From positions 28,527 to 92,526 of the forward strand of contig JAJFIR010000029.1 of NCBI GenBank assembly GCA_021774795.1: a stretch of 64,000 nucleotides of DNA. The letters run 5' to 3'. Shown piece by piece: positions 10,115 through 19,662 of the stretch (its first letter is position 1; each line of letters opens with the position of its first letter). The translations under genes and the position numbers were made by a program. The stretch is from Emcibacteraceae bacterium. GTDB taxonomy: Bacteria; Pseudomonadota; Alphaproteobacteria; Sphingomonadales; Emcibacteraceae. The notes beneath the pieces were generated by a model, which saw only the letters and a list, made by a program, of their open reading frames with translations, was not told the origin of the DNA and searched no databases.

Positions 10115-10633
10115 TTATTCAATCTTCCCGCGATTTTCTTTAATCCATTCGTCGGCTTTCGCTTGGATGCTGTTAATATCATCACGCTCCATATAATTGG
10201 TGACACGCCACATAAACTTACGTGCTTTTTCAAAACCACCATCTTCGGCTAGAATAAACCAGAAATAAGATCCCGTAAGATCAAATTCGGTGCCACGACC
10301 GTTTAATTTCATGGTTCCAATGTTACCTTGCGATATGGGATGCCCTTGCAAGGCTGCTTTCATAAACCATTTGTAGGCCGTAACATCATCACGGGGCAAA
10401 GTACGTCCAGTTGCATACATAACACCAAGATAATATTGTGCCATCATATGTCCGTCTTCCGCCGCCTTGGTAAACCCATCAAATGCTGCTTCAAATTGGC
10501 GTTCATCAAAGGCTTTCTTCGCTTCTTCATATCCAGCAGATGCACCTGCGACAGGTATTATTGCAAAAGTTAAAAGCAAGGCAAGTATGCCAATTATCTT
10601 ATTATTTATTAATATGCCTGGAAAAACGTTCAT
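10115..10633 (-). CDS. Exported Sel1-repeat protein
   Basis: A 172-residue protein with an N-terminal hydrophobic signal or anchor (about 12-32) followed by about three Sel1-like repeats (A-x-Y-x-L-G-x-M-Y-x-x-G pattern). The C-terminal tail (AKADEWIKENRG) resembles the tails of the two longer Sel1 proteins at 24-26 kb. Sel1 repeats are helical hairpins that hold protein partners together, often at the envelope. It sits between another short Sel1 gene and the VanX-like gene on the same strand, suggesting a three-gene unit; its partner is unknown. An AGGTGA ribosome site precedes the ATG. Confidence 0.75.
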   Translation of the reverse strand: MNVFPGILINNKIIGILALLLTFAIIPVAGASAGYEEAKKAFDERQFEAAFDGFTKAAEDGHMMAQYYLGVMYATGRTLPRDDVTAYKWFMKAALQGHPISQGNIGTMKLNGRGTEFDLTGSYFWFILAEDGGFEKARKFMWRVTNYMERDDINSIQAKADEWIKENRGKIE

Positions 10634-10653
10634 TAGTTATTTCACCTGCTAAA

Positions 10654-10959
10654 TTAGAAATATTCATAAAGCAATTGGAGGGCAGTTGGTGCATCGGGAT
10701 GACCATTATCCGCTGCCAACTGGTACCACTCACCTGCTTTGAGGTCGCTTTGCTTAACGCCATGCCCATGTTCATACATGACACCTAAATTATATTGAGC
10801 ATTCATATCATTATTCTCCGCAGCTTCAGTAAATTCGACAAGGGCGACCGCGTACTCACCCTTAGCGTACGCCTCTTCACCTTTGGCATTATCTGCATGT
10901 GCCAGCATCGACTGAGAAGTAAATAACGCTATCGCAAATACGAATTTCCTTAAGATCAT
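10654..10959 (-). CDS. Small exported Sel1-repeat protein
   Basis: A 101-residue protein. I place the start at the ATG at 10959 (MILRKFVFAIALF), because AGGA lies 8 nt upstream and the signal peptide (ending MLAHA) begins there; a TTG at 10983 would only add eight residues. The mature part contains two Sel1 repeats (AQYNLGVMYEHGHG and a following hairpin). It ends 20 nt before the next Sel1 gene and is likely the first gene of an operon with 10115 and the VanX-like dipeptidase. Confidence 0.7.
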   Translation of the reverse strand: MILRKFVFAIALFTSQSMLAHADNAKGEEAYAKGEYAVALVEFTEAAENNDMNAQYNLGVMYEHGHGVKQSDLKAGEWYQLAADNGHPDAPTALQLLYEYF

Positions 10960-11054
10960 AAATGTTATCCTGTAAAGCCTCAAAATACCAATTTAAGATT
11001 ATATCCAAAAATGGAATTTGACAATATTATAATGTGATGGGCTTCATACTATTG

Positions 11055-13328
11055 TTAAAAAGTGCCCTGCAAAGAAAACTCTACTTCCCTCGGGCTGGTT
11101 GAAACCCTATTAACTCTTCTATTGAAATCATTCAATCTGATATGGTCATTATACCAGAAAATATTTGACGTGGCACGCTTACCGGAAAGCTGTTTCGCTT
11201 CAATACGCATTTTTACACCTTCAAATATGTTATATTCCACAAATGCACTCAAAAATGCAGCGGGACTATTGGGCCAATGAAAATTAATATCGTTCGTTTC
11301 TTCATCACTTCTAAAGGTGCCCCGAAACCCGTATGAGAAGTCCCATTCGGTAATATCATGGCGGAAATTGACATCAACCCGATGATCGGATACACGGTCG
11401 AAGTTTCTTTTTAAATTAGTAAATTGGTCTGTCGCACGACGTTTTTCGAAGGTATAACTAGTACTTAAAGTGGCTTGCGGTATACCAATAAAGCCCAAGC
11501 GTATATTAGTTAATACCTTTATTCCGTATGCGGTCGCTTTATCTATATTACCCGATTTAGATGTAAACCCGGATCCATTATCATCTACGAGGTCCCTCAA
11601 TATCTGATCTGGTGGAAGTGCGAAGAAAGCCTCGGTACCAACAGGATTAAAACCAAAATCAAAATACTCCGTAAAATCAACCCTTGTTATATGATCTTTA
11701 TAACTACGGTAAAATGGTTCAATTTCAATTGATCCGGTATCGTTGGGCAGGCGATGTTCATAGGCTACTGAAAACTCCCATACTTGTTCCGGGCGAATAT
11801 TGGTATTCCCAAGTCTTATTTCTTCAGTTCTTTGATCAAACCGAGTGACAAAATTATTGAAATTCAACTGGCTTACTTTCTTTTCCGCTGTTAGCCTAAT
11901 CTGATCTCTATCCGTGACATCATAGCGCACATTTATTCTTGGTTTAAGGTATGTGAAGCTTGTGTCGCGGCGACTGATCGTACCGTCAGTGAATATATTA
12001 TCTGCAACGATTTTAGAAAATTCTGCAGTTAAAGAACTTTGCAATATTAAGTTCGACATAATATTATAAGTATGATTGGCAAATAATTCGTAACGATTTT
12101 CCTGAATTTCTACATTGTCACTATTTGCAATAACAAAAGGGTCAGTAGCAGTCTCTGTAATTGAGCTATCCAAGGCATTCTCACGTTCATCTTTAACAAA
12201 TGTTTTATCAAAGGTATTAATCGCGGCTTCTCCACCAAGTTCCAATATCTGATTACCGGTGATACTTTTTGTCACTGATGCTCTTAGTATTTTCTCTTGT
12301 TTATTTTCATATTCCGTATCTTTTATATTCTGAAACTGATTTGCACCAACACCCGTAAAGCGATCAATGATTTTATCTTCGGTTTGCTGGTTCACAACAA
12401 AAAGAGCTTTAAAATTACCAAAATTACCTAATGAGCGTGTATAGTCACCACCAACTTCCCACTTATCCTGATCTTCCTCTGTTTCCCAAAAAATATCGCC
12501 GTCGCTGTCACCTCTTTCAATTCTCGCTTCATCACCGTTCATTTCCTGTGGTTCATATAAACCGTTGAGGCGAAGCACAGAACCGTCTTCGAAATTGTAT
12601 GAAAGATTTGTATTTAATTTAAAACCGCGAAAATGGAATCCCGCATCAATATTTTTAACACCGGTTTGACGTTCTAATGGATCAAAAGTTGTTTCCGTGC
12701 GGTCCACAATAAAATTATTACTGGTACGTTCGCCGCTAAACATATATTCAAGATTACCTGTTGAGCCGCTATGGGAAAGTAAAAATTCTGCCCCAAGCGC
12801 GTGGCCAAATTTATACTCGTTTGTTGTTTTCCAAAATGTCGTTGAATTTGATGCCCCTTCAAGCAATGTAATATTAACCACAAGTCCTTGACTTTGCACA
12901 TCAAGTCCACTTGCCGCGCCGCGGATGAGTTCAATTTTGCTGACTTGCGTCGCCGATATTCGACCAAGGCTATCATCAATATTATTTGATTTCCCGGCAA
13001 GCCTCTTACCATTGATTAGAATCTGATCACCACCTGATCCAAAACCTCTTTCAGCACGGTTATTTGCCCCTCCGCCGCCGCGACGTTGTTGTCGGTTTTT
13101 ATTTAAAATATCCGGAACACCAGGAACTCTCTGCAACATATCCAGTAATGTCACTGTTTCATATTTCTCAAAATATTCTTTGTCATAAGTGACAATCGCG
13201 GCGTCACCTTCTGTTCTGGTTATTTGAGCAGCCATAGAAGTCAGGGAAAACGCCATGGTAAAGACCGGTGTCACCAACAAAATATTGAGCAAATTTTGTC
13301 GAATTTTATTATTATTCTTAATCGTCAT
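11055..13328 (-). CDS. TonB-dependent outer-membrane receptor
   Basis: A 757-residue protein with a signal peptide (ending SMAAQ), a plug domain (about 50-155, with VTLLDMLQRVPGV and the QVSKIELIRGAAS strand) and a 22-strand-type barrel of alternating strands. It ends in the outer-membrane signature VEFSLQGTF with a terminal Phe. A glycine/arginine-rich stretch (RRGGGG) interrupts the plug near residue 85. Such receptors import large or scarce ligands using TonB energy. No specific ligand, extra signalling domain or neighbouring binding protein is visible, so the substrate is unknown. A remnant that looks like a second receptor lies upstream. Confidence 0.88.
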   Translation of the reverse strand: MTIKNNNKIRQNLLNILLVTPVFTMAFSLTSMAAQITRTEGDAAIVTYDKEYFEKYETVTLLDMLQRVPGVPDILNKNRQQRRGGGGANNRAERGFGSGGDQILINGKRLAGKSNNIDDSLGRISATQVSKIELIRGAASGLDVQSQGLVVNITLLEGASNSTTFWKTTNEYKFGHALGAEFLLSHSGSTGNLEYMFSGERTSNNFIVDRTETTFDPLERQTGVKNIDAGFHFRGFKLNTNLSYNFEDGSVLRLNGLYEPQEMNGDEARIERGDSDGDIFWETEEDQDKWEVGGDYTRSLGNFGNFKALFVVNQQTEDKIIDRFTGVGANQFQNIKDTEYENKQEKILRASVTKSITGNQILELGGEAAINTFDKTFVKDERENALDSSITETATDPFVIANSDNVEIQENRYELFANHTYNIMSNLILQSSLTAEFSKIVADNIFTDGTISRRDTSFTYLKPRINVRYDVTDRDQIRLTAEKKVSQLNFNNFVTRFDQRTEEIRLGNTNIRPEQVWEFSVAYEHRLPNDTGSIEIEPFYRSYKDHITRVDFTEYFDFGFNPVGTEAFFALPPDQILRDLVDDNGSGFTSKSGNIDKATAYGIKVLTNIRLGFIGIPQATLSTSYTFEKRRATDQFTNLKRNFDRVSDHRVDVNFRHDITEWDFSYGFRGTFRSDEETNDINFHWPNSPAAFLSAFVEYNIFEGVKMRIEAKQLSGKRATSNIFWYNDHIRLNDFNRRVNRVSTSPREVEFSLQGTF

Positions 13329-13443
13329 GGTGTGTTAGTTCCCGGATATTGCAGAATTTTTTATTATGATAGTATGTATATGTTATAATATAATGGTTAT
13401 AAAGATAAATCGTTTACGAAACAATAATTATCGCATAACTTTT

Positions 13444-13464
13444 TTGTGATTGTCCGGATCACAA
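13444..13464. repeat. Inverted repeat after receptor relic
   Basis: TTGTGAT and ATCACAA are perfect 7-bp arms around the spacer TGTCCGG. It lies directly after the stop of the receptor-tail relic on the minus strand, with outer flanks ACTTTTT/AAAAAGT that extend the pairing imperfectly. It may be the lost gene's transcription end or an operator. The 9-nt gap between TGTGA and TCACA does not fit a CRP site. Confidence 0.4.
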
Positions 13465-13466
13465 CC

Positions 13467-13570
13467 TTAAAAAGTCCCTTGAAGTCCAACTGTCATTTCT
13501 GTCCGGTTATTTGACGAAAACTAAAACCGGTAGCCATTAATAATGTGGTTAACTTTGGGGCATTCTTCAT
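13467..13570 (-). pseudogene. Possible TonB-receptor remnant (start and tail only)
   Basis: On the minus strand, an ATG at 13570 opens a short hydrophobic, signal-like reading frame (MKNAPKLTTLLMATGFSF) that stops at 13493. In another frame, codons 13520 to 13467 read SSNNRTEMTVGLQGTF and then stop. The intact receptor next door ends in EVEFSLQGTF, so the second piece looks like a barrel's last strand. The simplest reading is a receptor gene that lost its middle by deletion. The pieces are short, so this remains an inference. Confidence 0.35.
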
Positions 13571-13797
13571 AATGCGCTTTCAAGCAAACTTATATGATAA
13601 TAATAATTAGTTGTAAGAATATTACGTGTTAATAATGTAAATCCGGCGAATATTGCAATAATAAATTAACAGGTAATGATATGAATAAACCTACCCCGTT
13701 GTTATTAAACATTTTATTTAAAAAGAAATATTCGCTTTAAATCTGCTAATTCTCATATTACTCTACACTCTTCCGAGGAAAAACACACGAGGTCCGC

Positions 13798-15357
13798 ATG
13801 TTAAGATCGAAAATAAAATCATTCATTTTACGAACAGTATTCTATATCGGATCATTAAATCTGGCTTGTGGAGAAAATATTAGTGAACCACAGTTGGACG
13901 TGATGGTCGAAAATGCAATGACGACCTTCAACGTACCCGGAGTTGCTGTTGGTATTATAAAAAATGGTGCTATCCAACATTTAAAAGGCTATGGCGTACG
14001 CGAGATCGGCAAAAACACACCAATAGAAACAGATACTTTGTATGCTATAGCATCAAACAGCAAAGCATTTACGGCTGCGGGGCTGGCTATTTTGGTAGAT
14101 GACGGCGTGGTTGACTGGGATGATAAAGTAATCGATTATATTGCCAATTTCCGTCTTATGGATCCGTGGGTTACGCGAGAATTCACCATTCGTGATTTAC
14201 TTACTCACCGAAGTGGTATGGGACTTGGAGCCGGAGATTTAATGTTCTGGCCAACTACCGAGGTTTCGAGAGAAGAAATAATTCATAATGTTCGCCACCT
14301 TAAAATGGTTAGTGGCTTTCGCACCAAATATGCTTATGACAATCTTCTATATGTGGTTGCGGGTGAAGTTATTGCCGCCGCTTCCGGCATATCTTACGAA
14401 GATTTCATACAAACGCGCATTCTTGAGCCACTGGGAATGGAAAGCGGTTGTTATGCTGACCTTACCCAGTTAGATGATCAGGATAACATTGCCGAACCCC
14501 ATGTAGAAGTCTACGGCAAGCTTCAAAAAGCCAGTCGACTTCAAGAGCTGGGTGAACCAATGGTTATCGCAGCAGCCGGAGGAATTCAATGCAGTGCCAG
14601 TGCTCTTATGACTTGGCTTAATATGCACCTTAATGATGGCGGTAGAATAATGTCCAAGCAACAGCATGATGAAATGTGGACACCACAAACCATTCTACCC
14701 GTAAGTGATCAAGATCACAAATGGCATAATACGAATTTCGCAGCATATGGCCTTGGTTTTCGCCTGCAAGATTTCCACGGGTACAAAATGACGTCACACA
14801 CCGGCGGATTGCTTGGAATGGTGACTTATATTGTGATGATACCGAAGGAAGACCTTGGCATCGTAGTCCTTACCAATCAGGAAAATGGTTCAGCCATGCA
14901 GGCGATAATGAAAAATGTACTACAAAAATATCTTGAAACCGGTGATGTTGATTGGATTTCCAGACTTTCTGAAATCCGGAACAATCAACTGGCAAGCGCA
15001 CAAAATCAAATTACCGCCGAAAGTGCAAATGCAGATACAAAGTCACTATTACCGGTCGAAGACTATATGGGTATCTTTCGTGATCCGTGGTTTGGCAATG
15101 TTACCATCGAAAAAAAAGACGGCACGCTATACTTCACTGCAGCAAAGTCAAGAAAATTAAGGGGTAAAATGTTCCCGTTTAAGTTTAATACATTTAAAGT
15201 AATTTGGGATGATCGCAGTTTCAATGCTGATGCCTACGCGATGTTCAGCACGGATTTTGAAGGTAAGGTTAGTGGCCTTAAGATGAATGCAATTTCACCC
15301 CTAACCGATTTTAGCTATGATTTCCATGATCTAGATTTTGCCAAGGTAAACAATTAA
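13798..15357 (+). CDS. Exported serine hydrolase, beta-lactamase class C-like
   Basis: A 519-residue protein with an N-terminal hydrophobic signal (about 8-24). The beta-lactamase/DD-peptidase fold shows S86-N-S-K89 (SxxK), a YxN motif in YAYDNL and HTGG in the KTG position. This combination is usual for esterase-, D-aminopeptidase- or DD-peptidase-like members rather than true resistance beta-lactamases. Residues about 410-519 form a C-terminal beta-rich DUF3471-like domain. It probably acts in the periplasm on peptides, esters or cell-wall fragments. GAGG lies about 7 nt before the ATG. Confidence 0.83.
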   Translation: MLRSKIKSFILRTVFYIGSLNLACGENISEPQLDVMVENAMTTFNVPGVAVGIIKNGAIQHLKGYGVREIGKNTPIETDTLYAIASNSKAFTAAGLAILVDDGVVDWDDKVIDYIANFRLMDPWVTREFTIRDLLTHRSGMGLGAGDLMFWPTTEVSREEIIHNVRHLKMVSGFRTKYAYDNLLYVVAGEVIAAASGISYEDFIQTRILEPLGMESGCYADLTQLDDQDNIAEPHVEVYGKLQKASRLQELGEPMVIAAAGGIQCSASALMTWLNMHLNDGGRIMSKQQHDEMWTPQTILPVSDQDHKWHNTNFAAYGLGFRLQDFHGYKMTSHTGGLLGMVTYIVMIPKEDLGIVVLTNQENGSAMQAIMKNVLQKYLETGDVDWISRLSEIRNNQLASAQNQITAESANADTKSLLPVEDYMGIFRDPWFGNVTIEKKDGTLYFTAAKSRKLRGKMFPFKFNTFKVIWDDRSFNADAYAMFSTDFEGKVSGLKMNAISPLTDFSYDFHDLDFAKVNN

Positions 15358-15381
15358 CTATCTAGCATAATTTCCAATAAA

Positions 15382-16008
15382 TTAAATGGTTCGTGCAACG
15401 ATCGCCAGCCATTTTTGTTCTTCAAAAGGAAGGTCCGGAGGGCGAAAATAATGATTAAGCACTTCAAATCCGGCCGCCTCCAGATAATCGTTTGATTTAT
15501 CGAACTGCATAAAATTGCCGTAACGTGTTGGTGTCGACCATCCTTCTTCATCGCCGCGTGGATTTGACATGAACAATATCCCGCCGGGGCGAATGGCTTT
15601 ATGCAAATCGATTAGAACTTTATGAAGGTTCTCACTAGGTACATGAAACATAGAAGCATTTGCAAATACGCCATCAAAAGAATTGTCGGTAAGCTGAAGG
15701 TCATTAAACGACTGGTGATAAACTTCACAACCGGTCATATCCCGGGCATTTTGGCAAAACTCCAATGTTCCGTCCAGGCCTACCGGATTATGCTTCAATG
15801 ATTTGAAATATTCAATATCACGTCCAGGTCCGCAACCGAAATCAAGAATATCCAGACCAATTCGCCCTCCAAACGGTGCCAGAAACGCCGCATAATTCTG
15901 ACTGACATCATGGTCTTTGGTGCGCTCCCAAAATGTTTCAGCCTTCCCGCCATAATCATTAAACGTGATTTCTTCGATTTTCTCTATTGGCTGCTTATTT
16001 TTGGTCAT
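15382..16008 (-). CDS. Class I SAM-dependent methyltransferase
   Basis: A 208-residue soluble protein. Motif I (LDILDFGCGPGRDI) binds S-adenosylmethionine, the acidic end of strand 2 follows (PVGLDGT), and FDGVFANASMFHVP matches the post-I/motif II region of methyltransferase family 11. The protein is short, with no obvious substrate domain, and the substrate is unknown. It ends 24 nt from the convergent serine hydrolase. A weak hairpin (CTACAT-N6-ATGTAG, 16041-16058) lies just upstream of its start. Confidence 0.8.
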   Translation of the reverse strand: MTKNKQPIEKIEEITFNDYGGKAETFWERTKDHDVSQNYAAFLAPFGGRIGLDILDFGCGPGRDIEYFKSLKHNPVGLDGTLEFCQNARDMTGCEVYHQSFNDLQLTDNSFDGVFANASMFHVPSENLHKVLIDLHKAIRPGGILFMSNPRGDEEGWSTPTRYGNFMQFDKSNDYLEAAGFEVLNHYFRPPDLPFEEQKWLAIVARTI

Positions 16009-16073
16009 TTAATCAGAACTCTTTTATGTGCACTATATATCTACATGTTAAAATGTAGTGAAAAATAGAATAG

Positions 16074-18476
16074 TCAAGGGTGTAGGTAAAAAATTTGCCT
16101 CGCGTTATCTATTATTTTATCCTTGGAATAATACATTGGGAAATACTCACCTTTGTTCCAATTTTCAAAAAGGTCAGTGTAATAATTACTCTCAGGATCA
16201 CTGGATTGACCGGGAGCGTTGGTTCCAACCGTGCTATCCCAATCGGCAGTATCAACAATCATACGAAAACTGGCACCGGAAGTTTGACGGCCGTTGCCGT
16301 GATTTGCATTCAAAGTATTACTTGCGCCGCCGCGTGGCAACGAGGCGATATCCACTTTAGATTGCATTTCGCCGTCCAATAAATGACTCAGTGGATGAAT
16401 AATTTCTGCAAAATGGACCTTACCATATTCCCAGTCTTCCATGTTGGGGCCAATATCTTCGCTGAGAAACGCGACAGCCGCTTCCAGACTTTGGATAATA
16501 GCCTGATCACGAGCTTCCTCAGGATTAGTGCCGAACACAAATTCAGGTGGATTTATAACCCATTCAGTGAGTTTAACCCGTGAAATAGCGGCAAGTTTGT
16601 CCACATATTGCTCGGGAATAACGCAGGTGCTCAAATCATAAATCATAATAAGTTCCCACTTATCATACAGAGCGGCGGCGGCACTAGACCTATCCATCAT
16701 ATGATCCCAAGTGGCTAAAAGTTTTTGTGCGTCTCTTAATTTCCTTGGTACTTTGACGTTTTTAATAAATGGCGTAATTTTTTCCGCATTCATCGATTTA
16801 TTATCATATTGTAGCACCATACTATCCTGAATGGTTTGATCAACCGCACCATCCATCACTTCCCGTAAACGGTAAACACGTGCGGGGTCAGCATAAAAAT
16901 CTGAAAATATGTTTGGGTATCCTTTGGGAACATTGTGGTTATTGGCTGTACCATACCAACCTTCCTTTGGATTGCTGATATGAGGCATCGATTTTATTGG
17001 CACATAACCATTCCATTCATATGTACCATCGCCCGGAACCGGAAGACTACCGTCCCATCCAAACCGGACCGGCGTCAATCCGACAGATTGCCATCCAATA
17101 GTGCCATTTTTATCGGCCCAAATCATGTTTTCACCGGGAAGCCCGGAAAAACTACACGCTTCACGAAACTCATCCCATGTGGTTGCCTGATCCATACGCA
17201 GGCTCGCAAGATAAGGCGTCGCTCCGATTTCGAGCCAAGCCGCCTTTAGCCCGAAAGCGAGATTATTTTCTATATCTTCATATATTATAGGCCCGTGAAT
17301 AGAATATTTAAGCTGTGCCTGTTCTTTTTCCTGTCCGCGGACATTTATGTCTGTGGCCTCAACTATCATTTCTTTCCACTGACCATTATATTTATATTGG
17401 TTCACGTTATCAGGATTGGTTTCGTACACATATAAATCTTCCTGATCAATGCGAAAGATAGTAAGGCCCCATGCGCCATGCTCATTATGGCCAATTGAAA
17501 TGCCAGGTAAAACCGGTTCCCCCGCCCCGATAACATTCCAACCCATTTTGCCGTTAGTGGCTGGCGCATTTAAATGCACCATATATCGCAGCGAAGGACT
17601 TTGAATAGCACGGTGTGGATCATTGGCCATAATCGGTTTGCCACTTCTTGTCTTACGACCCGATATAACCCAGTTATTGCTGCCTAGATTATTGATACCT
17701 TCAATAGGGTCATTCCAGAAATTAGGATCGAAATCATCAACATCACCATTAATCACTTTTACCATTTGGGGGTTTTTTAAATCCGATCCATCAAATGCTG
17801 GTTGACTGCGCGAGGCGCGATAGCTTGCCATGATTTCATCGGTAATTTTTGATAAATCAATGCCCTCAAACGGCTCCAGATGTGTATCACGGTAGAAAGG
17901 AAGTATTTTTCGGGTCATTTCACTGCCCAATGCAGTTATCGTCTTTGCGAGCATAATTTCACCTGCAACACCACCCGTTAACGCATTATGGCGCGATATG
18001 ACAATCTCAGGCGTCCAATAGCCCGGTTTAACTCCCAAAAGATCAAATTCGAAGGTAAGTAACTCCGGATTTTTTTCAGTTTTCTTAATATATGCATTTA
18101 CACCGGCGACAAAGGCCGTAATTATTTCTACGCCATCTTCATGATAATGGGCCATCTCCGCATTTATGTCACCCTTGAAGCGAAGGAGGCGTGCTCCTTT
18201 ATCATGCTCTAAAGCCTTAGCGCCCATAATTTCCGACAATGTTCCCGTCGCTTTTCGGCGCCAAATTTCAAATTGAAACAACCGATCACGCGCCGCGTTA
18301 TATCCTTGTGCAAAAAATAAATCCGTTTGGTTCTGCGCGTAGATATGCGATACGCCCCAATTGTCTTTGATAATTTCTACGGGTTCATTAAGTCCCATTG
18401 TTTGAAGCTTTTGCACGTCTTGTGCAGACGCAGAAAAACCCACTAATATTATCAAAATTAACCCGGCTATACGCAT
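16074..18476 (-). CDS. Penicillin acylase family N-terminal-nucleophile hydrolase
   Basis: An 800-residue precursor with a signal peptide (about 1-18, ending SASA). Family marks are DNWGVSHIYA near the mature N-terminus and the autocleavage site G265-S266-N-N-W, where S266 becomes the N-terminal nucleophile of the beta chain. The beta chain also shows the PGISIGHNEHGAWG region. Such enzymes cleave amide bonds of acylated compounds: beta-lactam side chains, acyl-homoserine lactones, or other N-acyl amines. The true substrate cannot be told from sequence. GGAAAAAG precedes the ATG. It follows the MazG-like gene by 20 nt, probably on one transcript. Confidence 0.87.
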   Translation of the reverse strand: MRIAGLILIILVGFSASAQDVQKLQTMGLNEPVEIIKDNWGVSHIYAQNQTDLFFAQGYNAARDRLFQFEIWRRKATGTLSEIMGAKALEHDKGARLLRFKGDINAEMAHYHEDGVEIITAFVAGVNAYIKKTEKNPELLTFEFDLLGVKPGYWTPEIVISRHNALTGGVAGEIMLAKTITALGSEMTRKILPFYRDTHLEPFEGIDLSKITDEIMASYRASRSQPAFDGSDLKNPQMVKVINGDVDDFDPNFWNDPIEGINNLGSNNWVISGRKTRSGKPIMANDPHRAIQSPSLRYMVHLNAPATNGKMGWNVIGAGEPVLPGISIGHNEHGAWGLTIFRIDQEDLYVYETNPDNVNQYKYNGQWKEMIVEATDINVRGQEKEQAQLKYSIHGPIIYEDIENNLAFGLKAAWLEIGATPYLASLRMDQATTWDEFREACSFSGLPGENMIWADKNGTIGWQSVGLTPVRFGWDGSLPVPGDGTYEWNGYVPIKSMPHISNPKEGWYGTANNHNVPKGYPNIFSDFYADPARVYRLREVMDGAVDQTIQDSMVLQYDNKSMNAEKITPFIKNVKVPRKLRDAQKLLATWDHMMDRSSAAAALYDKWELIMIYDLSTCVIPEQYVDKLAAISRVKLTEWVINPPEFVFGTNPEEARDQAIIQSLEAAVAFLSEDIGPNMEDWEYGKVHFAEIIHPLSHLLDGEMQSKVDIASLPRGGASNTLNANHGNGRQTSGASFRMIVDTADWDSTVGTNAPGQSSDPESNYYTDLFENWNKGEYFPMYYSKDKIIDNARQIFYLHP

Positions 18477-18496
18477 ATTACTTTTTCCTCAATTGA

Positions 18497-18991
18497 CTAA
18501 CTTTCAAGTATTTCTCGCTCAGTAGCAAGATCACGATTATAGGCATCTTTTTGCGTGAATTTATCTGGAAAGCGCGCCTTAAGTTTATTAATATTAGTTG
18601 CGGACACTTCGGAAAAGTCAGTATCAAGCTCACGAAATAACATCGCAAGATACCACAAAAGATCGCCAGCCTCTTCTTTTAGATTCACTTCATCAAATTT
18701 ACCTGTTTTTGCTGCTTTTAAGAAAGCTTCACTGATTTCCCCTGCTTCCGTACAAAGACCGTAAATTGCATGGACAATATTTCCGTTCAAATTCTCAATA
18801 GAGAAATTCTCAACAGTATCATCCGGTAAATTTTCACCTTTACCGTAAAACAAACGGCGTTTTTGATTATCAAGCGTTTCACCCGTTGCAGCGAATGTTT
18901 CAAACGTATCCTTAACCTCTGACGAGGTTACTTTTTCAGTGAAATATGTGTTTGAAGCGGTACGGGCACTATCTTCTATGTAATTTTTCAT
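18497..18991 (-). CDS. MazG-like nucleotide pyrophosphohydrolase
   Basis: A 164-residue protein of the all-alpha NTP pyrophosphatase superfamily. The metal site is read from EAGEISEAF and, after a short loop, EEAGDLLWYL (the E-x-x-E...E-x-x-D pattern). It has one MazG-like domain, unlike the two-domain MazG at 41052, and an N-terminal extension of about 60 residues. It probably hydrolyses a non-canonical or excess nucleoside triphosphate to the monophosphate. AGGATT lies just before the ATG. The physiological substrate is unknown. Confidence 0.75.
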   Translation of the reverse strand: MKNYIEDSARTASNTYFTEKVTSSEVKDTFETFAATGETLDNQKRRLFYGKGENLPDDTVENFSIENLNGNIVHAIYGLCTEAGEISEAFLKAAKTGKFDEVNLKEEAGDLLWYLAMLFRELDTDFSEVSATNINKLKARFPDKFTQKDAYNRDLATEREILES

Positions 18992-19112
18992 TTTAATCCT
19001 AATTAATTAGATTGTTCGATACAGATGGCTTGATTTTTTGTATGTTTCCCTGAGTATCAATTATGTTCGATTTGTAAACTTAAGAACGGAGAATGAAGCT
19101 GTCAAGCGCGTA

Positions 19113-19142
19113 TGGACTGCGGTGACAAGAAACGGATATAAT
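19113..19142 (+). promoter_or_regulatory. Putative sigma-70 promoter for osmC-like gene
   Basis: TGGACT (-35, four of six consensus bases) and a perfect TATAAT (-10, 19137-19142) are separated by 18 nt. The predicted leader of about 50 nt ends in an AGGAGC ribosome site before the ATG at 19198. Confidence 0.45.
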
Positions 19143-19197
19143 CATATGCATAATTTGATAGATATGCGTGCAAACCCATTGATTACCAGGAGCAAAG

Positions 19198-19662
19198 ATG
19201 ATGTCAGTATATAACGCCAAAGTAGTTTGGAATAGGAGTTCAGGGGAATCTTTTATTGATCGAAAATATAACCGTGCTCATGAATGGTTATTTGAGGGTG
19301 GTGTTACAATACCCGCGACCGCATCACATCATATCGTGCCGCTGCCCTTTTCAAAACCTGAAAATGTTGATCCGGAACAAGCCTTCATCGCTTCCTTATC
19401 AAGTTGTCATATGCTTTTTTTTCTTGATCTTGCTTCGCGTAATAAAATAAATATTGATCAATATGTTGATGAAGCAACAGGTATTCTTGAAGAAGACGAA
19501 GATGGTAAAATGGCCATGACCGTTGTCACACTAAATCCAATTATAATATTTTCAGAAGACACCACTCCTGATAGGGGTAAAATAGAACAACTCCATCATC
19601 AAGCTCACAATTTATGTTTTATTGCCAATTCGGTTAAAACAAAAATTGAAATAAACTTTTAA
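19198..19662 (+). CDS. OsmC/Ohr family hydroperoxide reductase-like protein
   Basis: A 154-residue OsmC-fold protein. Both redox cysteines of the family appear present: one in SLSSCHMLFFLD and the other in HNLCFIANS, so thiol-dependent peroxide reduction is plausible. An upstream Arg/Glu-containing region also fits. It is longer than a minimal OsmC and lacks clear Ohr-specific features, so the subfamily is uncertain. A good promoter and an AGGAGC ribosome site precede it. Its TAA overlaps the stop of the convergent decarboxylase by 4 nt. Confidence 0.8.
   Translation: MMSVYNAKVVWNRSSGESFIDRKYNRAHEWLFEGGVTIPATASHHIVPLPFSKPENVDPEQAFIASLSSCHMLFFLDLASRNKINIDQYVDEATGILEEDEDGKMAMTVVTLNPIIIFSEDTTPDRGKIEQLHHQAHNLCFIANSVKTKIEINF

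Larger units (their letters stand above)
13329..13797. other. 469-bp divergent intergenic region
   Basis: This stretch separates the TonB receptor and the serine hydrolase and must hold both promoters. I see a likely receptor-gene relic (13467-13570), an inverted repeat (13444-13464), and a 19-codon ORF at 13681-13740 with no recognisable product. The rest is AT-rich without a convincing sigma-70 pair. Confidence 0.6.

Noticed and set aside
13444..13464. CRP-like TGTGA...TCACA site
   Set aside because: The two halves are 9 nt apart instead of 6, so it does not fit CRP; kept only as an inverted repeat.
13488..13506. Pho-box-like CTGTCATTTCTGTCC
   Set aside because: The repeats are spaced by 2 nt instead of 4, they fall inside the receptor relic and no -10 follows at the right distance.
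13681..13740. 19-codon ORF upstream of the serine hydrolase
   Set aside because: Has a weak AGG site only, no recognisable product, and is AT-rich as the surrounding non-coding DNA.
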